Origin: Micromussa lordhowensis
Lineage: Eukaryota > Cnidaria > Anthozoa > Scleractinia > Lobophylliidae
Direction: 5' to 3'
NCBI GenBank assembly: GCA_964020085.1
Contig: OZ026597.1
Coordinates: forward strand, 15,382,915-15,446,914
Length of the DNA stretch: 64,000 bases
The position numbers were made by a program, and so were the translations under genes. Positions 44,658-58,400 of the stretch are shown piece after piece (positions within the stretch are counted from its first letter, which is position 1; each line of letters starts with the position of its first letter). The notes below the pieces were generated by a model. That model was given only the letters and a program-made list of their open reading frames with translations, did not search any database and had not been told where the DNA came from.

Positions 44658-46037
44658 GTGGAGTCCCCCGTAGCTCAATCGGTTACGCATCTGACCTGCT
44701 GTGCGCAGCGGTCGGAAGGGCATATATACGCTCGACGCCAGTCGGGGGACTCCCACTTTTATTTTTTTCTTTCTTGTGTAAATCTGAATAGATATATGTT
44801 TTGTGCAATCTTCTTTTTTTCTCTTTCATGGAGGTTTGATGTGAAAATGCTTTTTAATAAAGGGCATCAAACCTGGCTACGTTACGGTAAACTTCCAATC
44901 TACCCATGCCTTGACTGTTTTTAAGCCCTCTTTATTAGCACGAAACCAGTATACACAGTGTTTACGAAGGATGGAGATACCAGAGCAAATGAAACAACAA
45001 GAGTTGTAAACATATGATTTAACAACCAAGTTAAAAAAAATGCTTTCTAACGATGCAAAGCTATTTCAAATTCTACCTAATGGTTTTGTTGGAATTTTAC
45101 GGGAGTTAATTTGGCACAGAGCTAAACTTTCGCCCTACTTTTCGCAACTATAATAGGTTCCCTAGGGCTCTGAGTTACTTTTGTTAGAAGAATGAAAGCC
45201 CCTGGAGTGGCCATAAGTTATTGAGAGGCCAATCTCTTTCAGGTCTGAATTTTTTCTAACAGCAGATTTGTAAAAGCAAAATCAGTTCGTCTGTAAAACC
45301 TATATTGATGTTTCACGTAGTTAGCTATTAAATTTTCTTATATCGTCGTGGAGTCCCCCGTAGCTCAATCGGTTACGCATCTGACCTGCTGTGCGCAGCG
45401 GTCGGAAGGGCATATATACGCTCGACGCCAGTCGGGGGATTCCCACTTTTATTTTTTTCTTTCTAGTGTAAACCTGAATAGATATATGTTTTGTGCAATC
45501 TTCTTTTTTTCTCTTTCGTGGAGGTTTGATGTGAAAATGCTTTTTAATAAAGGGCATCAAACCTGGCTACGTTACGGTAAACTTCCAATCTACCCATGCC
45601 TTGACTGTTTTTAAGCCCTCTTTATTAGCACGAAACCAGTATACACAGTGTTTACGAAGGATGGAGATACCAGAGCAAATGAAACAACAAGAGTTGTAAA
45701 CATATGATTTAACAACCAAGTTAAAAAAAATGCTTTCTAACGATGCAAAGCTATTTCAAATTCTACCTAATGGTTTTGTTGGAATTTTACGGGAGTTAAT
45801 TTGGCACAGAGCTAAACTTTTGCCCTACTTTTCGCAGCTATAATAGGTTTCCTAGGGCTCTGAGTTACTTTTCTTAGAAGAATGAAAGCCCTTGGAGTGG
45901 CCATAAGTTATTGAGAGGCCAAACTCTTTCAGGTCTGAATTTTTTCTAACAGCAGATTTGTAAAAGCAAAATCAGTTCGTCTGTAAAACCTATATTGATG
46001 TTTCACGTAGTTAGCTATTAAATTTTCTTATATCGTC

Positions 46038-49000
46038 GTGGAGTCCCCCGTAGCTCAATCGGTTACGCATCTGACCTGCTGTGCGCAGCGGTCGGAAGGG
46101 CATATATACGCTCGACGCCAGTCGGGGGACTCCCACTTTTATTTTTTTCTTTCTAGTGTAAACCAGAATAGATATATGTTTTGTGCAATCTTCTTTTTTT
46201 CTCTTTCATGGAGGTTTGATGTGAAAATGCTTTTTAATAAAGGGCATCAAACCTGGCTACGTTACGGTAAACTTCTAATCTACCCATGCATTGACTGTTT
46301 TTAAGCCCTCTTTATAAGCACGAAACCAGTATACACAGTGTTTACGAAAGATGGAGATACCAGAGCAAATGAAACAACAAGAGTTGTAAACATATGATTT
46401 AACAACCAAGTTAAAAAAATGCTTTCTAACGATGCAAAGCTATTTCAAATTCTACCTAATGGTTTTGTTGGAATTTTACGGGAGTTAATTTGGCACAGAG
46501 CTACACTTTGGCCCTACTTTTCGCAGCTATAATAGGTTTCCTAGGGCTCTGAGTTACTTTTGTTAGAAGAATGAAAGCCCTTGGAGTGGCCATAAGTTAT
46601 TGAGAGGCCAATCTCTTTCAGGTCTGAATTTTTTCTAACAGCAGATTTGTAAAAGCAAAATCAGTTCGTCTGTAAAACCTATATTGATGTTTCACGTAGT
46701 TAGCTATTAAATTTTCTTATATCGTCGTGGAGTCCCCCGTAGCTCAATCGGTTACGCATCTGACCTGCTGTGCGCAGCGGTCGGAAGGGCATATATACGC
46801 TCGACGCCAGTCGGGGGACTCCCACTTTTATTTTTTTCTTTCTAGTGTAAACCTGAATAGATATATGTTTTGTGCAATCTTCTTTTTTTCTCTTTCATGG
46901 AGGTTTGATGTGAAAATGCTTTTTAATAAAGGGCATCAAACCTGGCTACGTTACGGTAAACTTCCAATCTACCCATGCCTTGACTGTTTTTAAGCCCTCT
47001 TTATTAGCACGAAACCAGTATACACAGTGTTTACGAAGGATGGAGATACCAGAGCAAATGAAACAACAAGAGTTGTAAACATATGATTTAACAACCAAGT
47101 TAAAAAAAATGCTTTCTAACGATGCAAAGCTATTTCAAATTCTACCTAATGGTTTTGTTGGAATTTTACGGGAGTTAATTTGGCACAGAGCTAAACTTTG
47201 GCCCTACTTTTCGCAGCTATAATAGGTTTCCTAGGGCTCTGAGTTACTTTTGTTAGAAGAATGAAAGCCCTTGGAGTGGCCATAAGTTATTGAGAGGCCA
47301 ATCTCTTTCAGGTCTGAATTTTTTCTAACAGCAGATTTGTAAAAGCAAAATCAGTTCGTCTGTAAAACCTATATTGATGTTTCACGTAGTTAGCTATTAA
47401 ATTTTCTTATATCGTCGTGGAGTCCCCCGTAGCTCAATCGGTTACGCATCTGACCTGCTGTGCGCAGCGGTCGGAAGGGCATATATACGCTCGACGCCAG
47501 TCGGGGGACTCCCACTTTTATTTTTTTCTTTCTAGTGTAAACCTGAATAGATATATGTTTTGTGCAATCTTCTTTTTTTCTCTTTCATGGAGGTTTGATG
47601 TGAAAATGCTTTTTAATAAAGGGCATCAAACCTGGCTACGTTACGGTAAACTTCCAATCTACCCATGCCTTGACTGTTTTTAAGCCCTCTTTATTAGCAC
47701 GAAACCAGTATACACAGTGTTTACGAAGGATGGAGATACCAGAGCAAATGAAACAACAAGAGTTGTAAACATATGATTTAACAACCAAGTTAAAAAAAAT
47801 GCTTTCTAACGATGCAAAGCTATTTCAAATTCTACCTAATGGTTTTGTTGGAATTTTACGGGAGTTAATTTGGCAAAGAGCTAAACTTTGGCCCTACTTT
47901 TCGCAGCTATAATAGGTTTCCTAGGGCTCTGAGTTACTTTTGTTAGAAGAATGAAAGCCCTTGGAGTGGCCATAAGTTATTGAGAGGCCAATCTCTTTCA
48001 GGTCTGAATTTTTTCTAACAGCAGATTTGTAAAAGCAAAATCAGTTCGTCTGTAAAACCTATATTGATGTTTCACGTAGTTAGCTATTAAATTTTCTTAT
48101 ATCGTCGTGGAGTCCCCCGTAGCTCAATCGGTTACGCATCTGACCTGCTGTGCGCAGCGGTCGGAAGGGCATATATACGCTCGACGCCAGTCGGGGGACT
48201 CCCACTTTTATTTTTTTCTTTCTAGTGTAAACCAGAATAGATATATGTTTTGTGCAATCTTCTTTTTTTCTCTTTCATGGAGGTTTGATGTGAAAATGCT
48301 TTTTAATAAAGGGCATCAAACCTGGCTACGTTACGGTAAACTTCTAATCTACCCATGCATTGACTGTTTTTAAGCCCTCTTTATAAGCACGAAACCAGTA
48401 TACACAGTGTTTACGAAAGATGGAGATACCAGAGCAAATGAAACAACAAGAGTTGTAAACATATGATTTAACAACCAAGTTAAAAAAATGCTTTCTAACG
48501 ATGCAAAGCTATTTCAAATTCTACCTAATGGTTTTGTTGGAATTTTACGGGAGTTAATTTGGCACAGAGCTACACTTTGGCCCTACTTTTCGCAGCTATA
48601 ATAGGTTTCCTAGGGCTCTGAGTTACTTTTGTTAGAAGAATGAAAGCCCTTGGAGTGGCCATAAGTTATTGAGAGGCCAATCTCTTTCAGGTCTGAATTT
48701 TTTCTAACAGCAGATTTGTAAAAGCAAAATCAGTTCGTCTGTAAAACCTATATTGATGTTTCACGTAGTTAGCTATTAAATTTTCTTATATCGTCGTGGA
48801 GTCCCCCGTAGCTCAATCGGTTACGCATCTGACCTGCTGTGCGCAGCGGTCGGAAGGGCATATATACGCTCGACGCCAGTCGGGGGACTCCCACTTTTAT
48901 TTTTTTCTTTCTAGTGTAAACCTGAATAGATATATGTTTTGTGCAATCTTCTTTTTTTCTCTTTCATGGAGGTTTGATGTGAAAATGCTTTTTAATAAAG

Positions 49001-49485
49001 GGCATCAAACCTGGCTACGTTACGGTAAACTTCCAATCTACCCATGCCTTGACTGTTTTTAAGCCCTCTTTATTAGCACGAAACCAGTATACACAGTGTT
49101 TACGAAGGATGGAGATACCAGAGCAAATGAAACAACAAGAGTTGTAAACATATGATTTAACAACCAAGTTAAAAAAAATGCTTTCTAACGATGCAAAGCT
49201 ATTTCAAATTCTACCTAATGGTTTCTTTGGAATTTTACGGGAGTTAATTTGGCACAGAGCTAAACTTTGGCCCTACTTTTCGCAGCTATAATAGGTTTCC
49301 TAGGGCTCTGAGTTACTTTTGTTAGAAGAATGAAAGCCCTTGGAGTGGCCATAAGTTATTGAGAGGCCAATCTCTTTCAGGTCTGAATTTTTTCTAACAG
49401 CAGATTTGTAAAAGCAAAATCAGTTCGTCTGTAAAACCTATATTGATGTTTCACGTAGTTAGCTATTAAATTTTCTTATATCGTC
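46038..49485. repeat. Sub-block with 3-monomer offset duplication
   Basis: The monomers at 46038 and 48107 uniquely share CTTCTAATC, CTTTATAAGC, CGAAAGATGG and GAGCTACACTT. Their right neighbours (46727, 48796) are also alike. Offset 2,069 bp, three monomers. Confidence 0.85.
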
Positions 49486-52400
49486 GTGGAGTCCCCCGTA
49501 GCTCAATCGGTTACGCATCTGACCTGCTGTGCGCAGCGGTCGGAAGGGCATATATACGCTCGACGCCAGTCGGGGGACTCCCACTTTTATTTTTTTCTTT
49601 CTAGTGTAAACCAGAATAGATATATGTTTTGTGCAATCTTCTTTTTTTCTCTTTCATGGAGGTTTGATGTGAAAATGCTTTTTAATAAAGGGCATCAAAC
49701 CTGGCTACGTTACGGTAAACTTCCAATCTACCCATGCATTGACTGTTTTTAAGCCCTCTTTATTAGCACGAAACCAGTATACACAGTGTTTACGAAGGAT
49801 GGAGATACCAGAGCAAATGAAACAACAAGAGTTGTAAACATATGATTTAACAACCAAGTTAAAAAAAATGCTTTCTAACGATGCAAAGCTATTTCAAATT
49901 CTACCTAATGGTTTTGTTGGAATTTTACGGGAGTTAATTTGGCACAGAGCTAAACTTTGACCCTACTTTTCGCAGCTATAATAGGTTTCCTAGGGCTCTG
50001 AGTTACTTTTGTTAGAAGAATGAAAGCCCTTGGAGTGGCCATAAGTTATTGAGAGGCCAATCTCTTTCAGGTCTGAATTTTTTCTAACAGCAGATTTGTA
50101 AAAGCAAAATCAGTTCGTCTGTAAAACCTATATTGATGCTTCACGTAGTTAGCTATTAAATTTTCTTATATCGTCGTGGAGTCCCCCGTAGCTCAATCGG
50201 TTACGCATCTGACCTGCTGTGCGCAGCGGTCGGAAGGGCATATATACGCTCGACGCCAGTCGGGGGACTCCCACTTTTATTTTTTTCTTTCTAGTGTAAA
50301 CCAGAATAGATATATGTTTTGTGCAATCTTCTTTTTTTCTCTTTCATGGAGGTTTGATGTGAAAATGCTTTTTAATAAAGGGCATCAAACCTGGCTACGT
50401 TACGGTAAACTTCCAATCTACCCATGCCTTGACTGTTTTTAAGCCCTCTTTATTAGCACGAAACCAGTATACACAGTGTTTACGAAGGATGGAGATACCA
50501 GAGCAAATGAAACAACAAGAGTTGTAAACATATGATTTAACAACCAAGTTAAAAAAAATGCTTTCTAACGATGCAAAGCTATTTCAAATTCTACCTAATG
50601 GTTTTGTTTGAATTTTACGGGAGTTAATTTGGCACAGAGCTAAACTTTGGCCCTACTTTTCGCAGCTATAATAGGTTTCCTAGGGCTCTGAGTTACTTTT
50701 GTTAGAAGAATGAAAGCCCTTGGAGTGGCCATAAGTTATTGAGAGGCCAATCTCTTTCAGGTCTGAATTTTTTCTAACAGCAGATTTGTAAAAGCAAAAT
50801 CAGTTCGTCTGTAAAACCTATATTGATGTTTCACGTAGTTAGCTATTAAATTTTCTTATATCGTCGTGGAGTCCCCCGTAGCTCAATCGGTTACGCATCT
50901 GACCTGCTGTGCGCAGCGGTCGGAAGGGCATATATACGCTCGACGCCAGTCGGGGGACTCCCACTTTTATTTTTTTCTTTCTAGTGTAAACCAGAATAGA
51001 TATATGTTTTGTGCAATCTTCTTTTTTTCTCTTTCATGGAGGTTTGATGTGAAAATGCTTTTTAATAAAGGGCATCAAACCTGGCTACGTTACGGTAAAC
51101 TTCCAATCTACCCATGCCTTGACTGTTTTTAAGCCCTCTTTATTAGCACGAAACCAGTATACACAGTGTTTACGAAGGATGGAGATACCAGAGCAAATGA
51201 AACAACAAGAGTTGTAAACATATGATTTAACAACCAAGTTAAAAAAAATGCTTTCTAACGATGCAAAGCTATTTCAAATTCTACCTAATGGTTTTGTTTG
51301 AATTTTACGGGAGTTAATTTGGCACAGAGCTAAACTTTGGCCCTACTTTTCGCAGCTATAATAGGTTTCCTAGGGCTCTGAGTTACTTTTGTTAGAAGAA
51401 TGAAAGCCCTTGGAGTGGCCATAAGTTATTGAGAGGCCAATCTCTTTCAGGTCTGAATTTTTTCTAACAGCAGATTTGTAAAAGCAAAATCAGTTCGTCT
51501 GTAAAACCTATATTGATGTTTCACGTAGTTAGCTATTAAATTTTCTTATATCGTCGTGGAGTCCCCCGTAGCTCAATCGGTTACGCATCTGACCTGCTGT
51601 GCGCAGCGGTCGGAAGGGCATATATACGCTCGACGCCAGTCGGGGGACTCCCACTTTTATTTTTTTCTTTCTAGTGTAAACCAGAATAGATATATGTTTT
51701 GTGCAATCTTCTTTTTTTCTCTTTCATGGAGGTTTGATGTGAAAATGCTTTTTAATAAAGGGCATCAAACCTGGCTACGTTACGGTAAACTTCCAATCTA
51801 CCCATGCCTTGACTGTTTTTAAGCCCTCTTTATTAGCACGAAACCAGTATACACAGTGTTTACGAAGAATGGAGATACCAGAGCAAATGAAACAACAAGA
51901 GTTGTAAACATATGATTTAACAACCAAGTTAAAAAAATGCTTTCTAACGATGCAAAGCTATTTCAAATTCTACCTAATGGTTTTGTTGGAATTTTACGGG
52001 AATTAATTTGGCACAGAGCTAAACTTTGGCCCTACTTTTCGCAGCTATAATAGGTTTCCTAGGGCTCTGAGTTACTTTTGTTAGAAGAATGAAAGCCCTT
52101 GGAGTGGCCATAAGTTATTGAGAGGCCAATCTCTTTCAGGTCTGAATTTTTTCTAACAGCAGATTTGTAAAAGCAAAATCAGTTCGTCTGTAAAACCTAT
52201 ATTGATGTTTCACGTAGTTAGCTATTAAATTTTCTTATATCGTCGTGGAGTCCCCCGTAGCTCAATCGGTTACGCATCTGACCTGCTGTGCGCAGCGGTC
52301 GGAAGGGCATATATACGCTCGACGCCAGTCGGGGGACTCCCACTTTTATTTTTTTCTTTCTAGTGTAAACCAGAATAGATATATGTTTTGTGCAATCTTC

Positions 52401-55400
52401 TTTTTTTCTCTTTCATGGAGGTTTGATGTGAAAATGCTTTTTAATAAAGGGCATCAAACCTGGCTACGTTACGGTAAACTTCCAATCTACCCATGCATTG
52501 ACTGTTTTTAAGCCCTCTTTATAAGCACGAAACCAGTATACACAGTGTTTACGAAAGATGGAGATACCAGAGCAAATGAAACAACAAGAGTTGTAAACAT
52601 ATGATTTAACAACCAAGTTAAAAAAAATGCTTTCTAACGATGCAAAGCTATTTCAAATTCTACCTAATGGTTTTGTTGGAATTTTACGGGAGTTAATTTG
52701 ACACAGAGCTAAACTTTGGCCCTACTTTTCGCAGCTATAATAGGTTTCCTAGGGCTCTGAGTTACTTTTGTTAGAAGAATGAAAGCCCTTGGAGTGGCCA
52801 TAAGTTATTGAGAGGCCAATCTCTTTCAGGTCTGAATTTTTTCTAACAGCAGATTTGTAAAAGCAAAATCAGTTCGTCTGTAAAACCTATATTGATGTTT
52901 CACGTAGTTAGCTATTAAATTTTCTTATATCGTCGTGGAGTCCCCCGTAGCTCAATCGGTCACGCATCTGACCTGCTGTGCGCAGCGGTCGGAAGGGCAT
53001 ATATACGCTCGACGCCAGTCGGGGGACTCCCACTTTTATTTTTTTCTTTCTAGTGTAAACCAGAATAGATATATGTTTTGTGCAATCTTCTTTTTTTCTC
53101 TTTCATGGAGGTTTGATGTGAAAATGCTTTTTAATAAAGGGCATCAAACCTGGCTACGTTACGGTAAACTTCCAATCTACCCATGCCTTGACTGTTTTTA
53201 AGCCCTCTTTATTAGCACGAAACCAGAATACACAGTGTTTACGAAAGATGGAGATACCAGAGCAAATGAAACAACAAGAGTTGTAAACATATGATTTAAC
53301 AACCAAGTTAAAAAAAATGCTTTCTAACGATGCAAAGCTATTTCAAATTCTACCTAATGGTTTTGTTGGAATTTTACGGGAGTTAATTTGGCACAGAGCT
53401 AAACTTTGGCCCTACTTTTCGCAGCTATAATAGGTTTCCTAGGGCTCTGAGTTACTTTTGTTAGAAGAATGAAAGCCCTTGGAGTGGCCATAAGTTATTG
53501 AGAGGCCAATCTCTTTCAGGTCTGAATTTTTTCTAACAGCAGATTTGTAAAAGCAAAATCAGTTCGTCTGTAAAACCTATATTGATGTTTCACGTAGTTA
53601 GCTATTAAATTTTCTTATATCGTCGTGGAGTCCCCCGTAGCTCAATCGGTTACGCATCTGACCTGCTGTGCGCAGCGGTCGGAAGGGCATATATACGCTC
53701 GACGCCAGTCGGGGGACTCCCACTTTTATTTTTTTCTTTCTAGTGTAAACCTGAATAGATATATGTTTTGTGCAATCTTCTTTTTTTCTCTTTCATGGAG
53801 GTTTGATGTGAAAATGCTTTTTAATAAAGGGCATCAAACCTGGCTACGTTACGGTAAACTTCCAATCTACCCATGCTTTGACTGTTTTTTAACGCTCTTT
53901 ATTAGCACGAAACCAGTATACACAGTGTTTACGAAGGATGGAGATACCAGAGCAAATAAAACAACAAGAGTTGTAAACATATGATTTAACAACCAAGTTA
54001 AAAAAAATGCTCTCTAACGATGCAAAGCTATTTCAAATTCTACCTAATGGTTTTGTTGGAATTTTACGGGAGTTAATTTGGCACAGAGCTAAACTTTGGC
54101 CCTACTTTTCGCAGCTATAATAGGTTTCCTAGGGCTCTGAGTTACTTTTGTTAGAAGAATGAAAGCCCTTGGAGTGGCCATAAGTTATTGAGAGGCCAAA
54201 CTCTTTCAGGTCTGAATTTTTTCTAACAGCAGATTTGTAAAAGCAAAATCAGTTCGTCTGTAAAACCTATATTGATGTTTCACGTAGTTAGCTATTAAAT
54301 TTTCTTATATCGTCGTGGAGTCCCCCGTAGCTCAATCGGTTACGCATCTGACCTGCTGTGCGCAGCGATCGGAAGGGCATATATACGCTCGACGCCAGTC
54401 GGGGGACTCCCACTTTTATTTTTTTCTTTCTAGTTTAAACCAGAATAGATATATGTTTTGTGCAATCTTCTTTTTTTCTCTTTCATGGAGGTTTGATGTA
54501 AAAATGCTTTTTAATAAAGGGCATCAAACCTGGCTACGTTACGGTAAACTTCCAATCTACCCATGCCTTGACTGTTTTTAAGCCCTCTTTATTAGCACGA
54601 AACCAGTATACACAGTGTTTACGAAGGATGGAGATACCAGAGCAAATAAAACAACAAGAGTTGTAAACATATGATTTAACAACCAAGTTAAAAAAAATGC
54701 TCTCTAACGATGCAAAGCTATTTCAAATTCTACCTAATGGTTTTGTTTGAATTTTACGGGAGTTAATTTGGCACAGAGCTAAACTTCGGCCCTACTTTTC
54801 GCAGCTATAATAGGTTTCCTAGGGCTCTGAGTTACTTTTGTTAGAAGAATGAAAGCCCTTGGAGTGGCCATAAGTTATTGAGAGGCCAATCTCTTTCAGG
54901 TCTGAATTTTTTCTAACAGCAGATTTGTAAAAGCAAAATCAATTCGTCTGTAAAACCTATATTGATGTTTCACGTAGTTAGCTATTAAATTTTCTTATAT
55001 CGTCGTGGAGTCCCCCGTAGCTCAATCGGTTACGCATCTGACCTGCTGTGCGCAGCGGTCGGAAGGGCATATATACGCTCGACGCCAGTCGGGGGACTCC
55101 CACTTTTATTTTTTTCTTTCTAGTGTAAACCAGAATAGATATATGTTTTGTGCAATCTTCTTTTTTTCTCTTTCATGGAGGTTTGATGTGAAAATGCTTT
55201 TTAATAAAGGGCATCAAACCTGGCTACGTTACGGTAAACTTCCAATCTACCCATGCCTTGACTGTTTTTAAGCCCTCTTTATTAGCACGAAACCAGTATA
55301 CACAGTGTTTACGAAAGATGGAGATACCAGAGCAAATGAAACAACAAGAGTTGTAAACATATGATTTAACAACCAAGTTAAAAAAATGCTTTCTAACGAT

Positions 55401-58400
55401 GCAAAGCTATTTCAAATTCTACCTAATGGTTTTGTTGGAATTTTACGGGAGTTAATTTGGCACAGAGCTAAACTTTGGCCCTACTTTTCGCAGCTATAAT
55501 AGGTTTCCTAGGGCTCTGAGTTACTTTTGTTAGAAGAATGAAAGCCCTTGGAGTGGCCATAAGTTATTGAGAGGCCAATCTCTTTCAGGTCTGAATTTTT
55601 TCTAACAGCAGATTTGTAAAAGCAAAATCAGTTCGTCTGTAAAACCTATATTGATGTTTCACGTAGTTAGCTATTAAATTTTCTTATATCGTCGTGGAGT
55701 CCCCCGTAGCTCAATCGGTTACGCATCTGACCTGCTGTGCGCAGCGGTCGGAAGGGCATATATACGCTCGACGCCAGTCGGGGGACTCCCACTTTTATTT
55801 TTTTCTTTCTAGTGTAAACCAGAATAGATATATGTTTTGTGCAATCTTCTTTTTTTCTCTTTCATGGAGGTTTGATGTAAAAATGCTTTTTAATAAAGGG
55901 CATCAAACCTGGCTACGTTACGGTAAACTTCCAATCTACCCATGCATTGACTGTTTTTAAGCCCTCTTTATTAGCACGAAACCAGTATACACAGTGTTTA
56001 CGAAAGATGGAGATACCAGAGCAAATGAAACAACAAGAGTTGTAAACATATGATTTAACAACCAAGTTAAAAAAATGCTTTCTAACGATGCAAAGCTATT
56101 TCAAATTCTACCTAATGGTTTTGTTGGAATTTTACGGGAGTTAATTTGGCACAGAGCTAAACTTTGGCCCTACTTTTCGCAGCTATAATAGGTTTCCTAG
56201 GGCTCTGAGTTACTTTTGTTAGAAGAATGAAAGCCCTTGGAGTGGCCATAAGTTATTGAGAGGCCAATCTCTTTCAGGTCTGAATTTTTTCTAACAGCAG
56301 ATTTGTAAAAGCAAAATCAGTTCGTCTGTAAAACCTATATTGATGTTTCACGTAGTTAGCTATTAAATTTTCTTATATCGTCGTGGAGTCCCCCGTAGCT
56401 CAATCGGTTACGCATCTGACCTGCTGTGCGCAGCGGTCGGAAGGGCATATATACGCTCGACGCCAGTCGGGGGACTCCCACTTTTATTTTTTTCTTTCTA
56501 GTGTAAACCAGAATAGATATATGTTTTGTGCAATCTTCTTTTTTTCTCTTTCATGGAGGTTTGATGTGAAAATGCTTTTTAATAAAGGGCATCAAACCTG
56601 GCTACGTTACGGTAAACTTCCAATCTACCCATGCCTTGACTGTTTTTAAGCCCTCTTTATTAGCACGAAACCAGTATACACAGTGTTTACGAAAGATGGA
56701 GATACCAGAGCAAATGAAACAACAAGAGTTGTAAACATATGATTTAACAACCAAGTTAAAAAAAATGCTTTCTAACGATGCAAAGCTATTTCAAATTCTA
56801 CCTAATGGTTTTGTTGGAATTTTACGGGAGTTAATTTGGCACAGAGCTAAACTTTGGCCCTACTTTTCGCAGCTATAATAGGTTTCCTAGGGCTCTGAGT
56901 TACTTTTGTTAGAAGAATGAAAGCCCTTGGAGTGGCCATAAGTTATTAAGAGGCCAATCTCTTTCAGGTCTGAATTTTTTCTAACAGCAGATTTGTAAAA
57001 GCAAAATCAGTTCGTCTGTAAAACCTATATTGATGTTTCACGTAGTTAGCTATTAAATTTTCTTATATCGTCGTGGAGTCCCCCGTAGCTCAATCGGTTA
57101 CGCATCTGACCTGCTGTGCGCAGCGGTCGGAAGGGCATATATACGCTCGACGCCAGTCGGGGGACTCCCACTTTTAGTTTTTTCTTTCTAGTGTAAACCA
57201 GAATAGATATATGTTTTGTGCAATCTTCTTTTTTTCTCTTTCATGGAGGTTTGATGTGAAAATGCTTTTTAATAAAGGGCATCAAACCTGGCTACGTTAC
57301 GGTAAACTTCCAATCTACCCATGCCTTGACTGTTTTTAAGCCCTCTTTATTAGCACGAAACCAGTATACACAGTGTTTACGAAAGATGGAGATACCAGAG
57401 CAAATGAAACAACAAGAGTTGTAAACATATGATTTAACAACCAAGTTAAAAAAATGCTTTCTAACGATGCAAAGCTATTTCAAATTCTACCTAATGGTTT
57501 TGTTGGAATTTTACGGGAGTTAATTTGGCACAGAGCTAAACTTTGGCCCTACTTTTCGCAGCTATAATAGGTTTCCTAGGGCTCTGAGTTACTTTTGTTA
57601 GAAGAATGAAAGCCCTTGGAGTGGCCATAAGTTATTGAGAGGCCAATCTCTTTCAGGTCTGAATTTTTTCTAACAGCAGATTTGTAAAAGCAAAATCAGT
57701 TCGTCTGTAAAACCTATATTGATGTTTCACGTAGTTAGCTATTAAATTTTCTTATATCGTCGTGGAGTCCCCCGTAGCTCAATCGGTTACGCATCTGACC
57801 TGCTGTGCGCAGCGGTCGGAAGGGCATATATACGCTCGACGCCAGTCGGGGGACTCCCACTTTTATTTTTTTCTTTCTAGTGTAAACCTGAATATATCTA
57901 TGTTTTGTGCAATCTTCTTTTTTTCTCTTTCATGGAGGTTTGATGTGAAAATGCTTTTTAATAAAGGGCATCAAACCTGGCTGCGTTACGGTAAACTTCC
58001 AATCTACCCATGCATTGACTGTTTTTAAGCCCTCTTTATTAGCACGAAACCAGTATACACAGTGTTTACGAAAGATGGAGATACCAGAGCAAATGAAACA
58101 ACAAGAGTTGTAAACATATGATTTAACAACCAAGTTAAAAAAATGCTTTCTAACGATGCAAAGCTATTTCAAATTCTACCTAATGGTTTTGTTTGAATTT
58201 TACGGGAGTTAATTTGGCACAGAGCTAAACTTTGGCCCTACTTTTCGCAGCTATAATAGGTTTCCTAGGGCTCTGAGTTACTTTTGTTAGAAGAATGAAA
58301 GCCCTTGGAGTGGCCATAAGTTATTGAGAGGCCAATCTCTTTCAGGTCTGAATTTTTTCTAACAGCAGATTTGTAAAAGCAAAATCAGTTCGTCTGTAAA

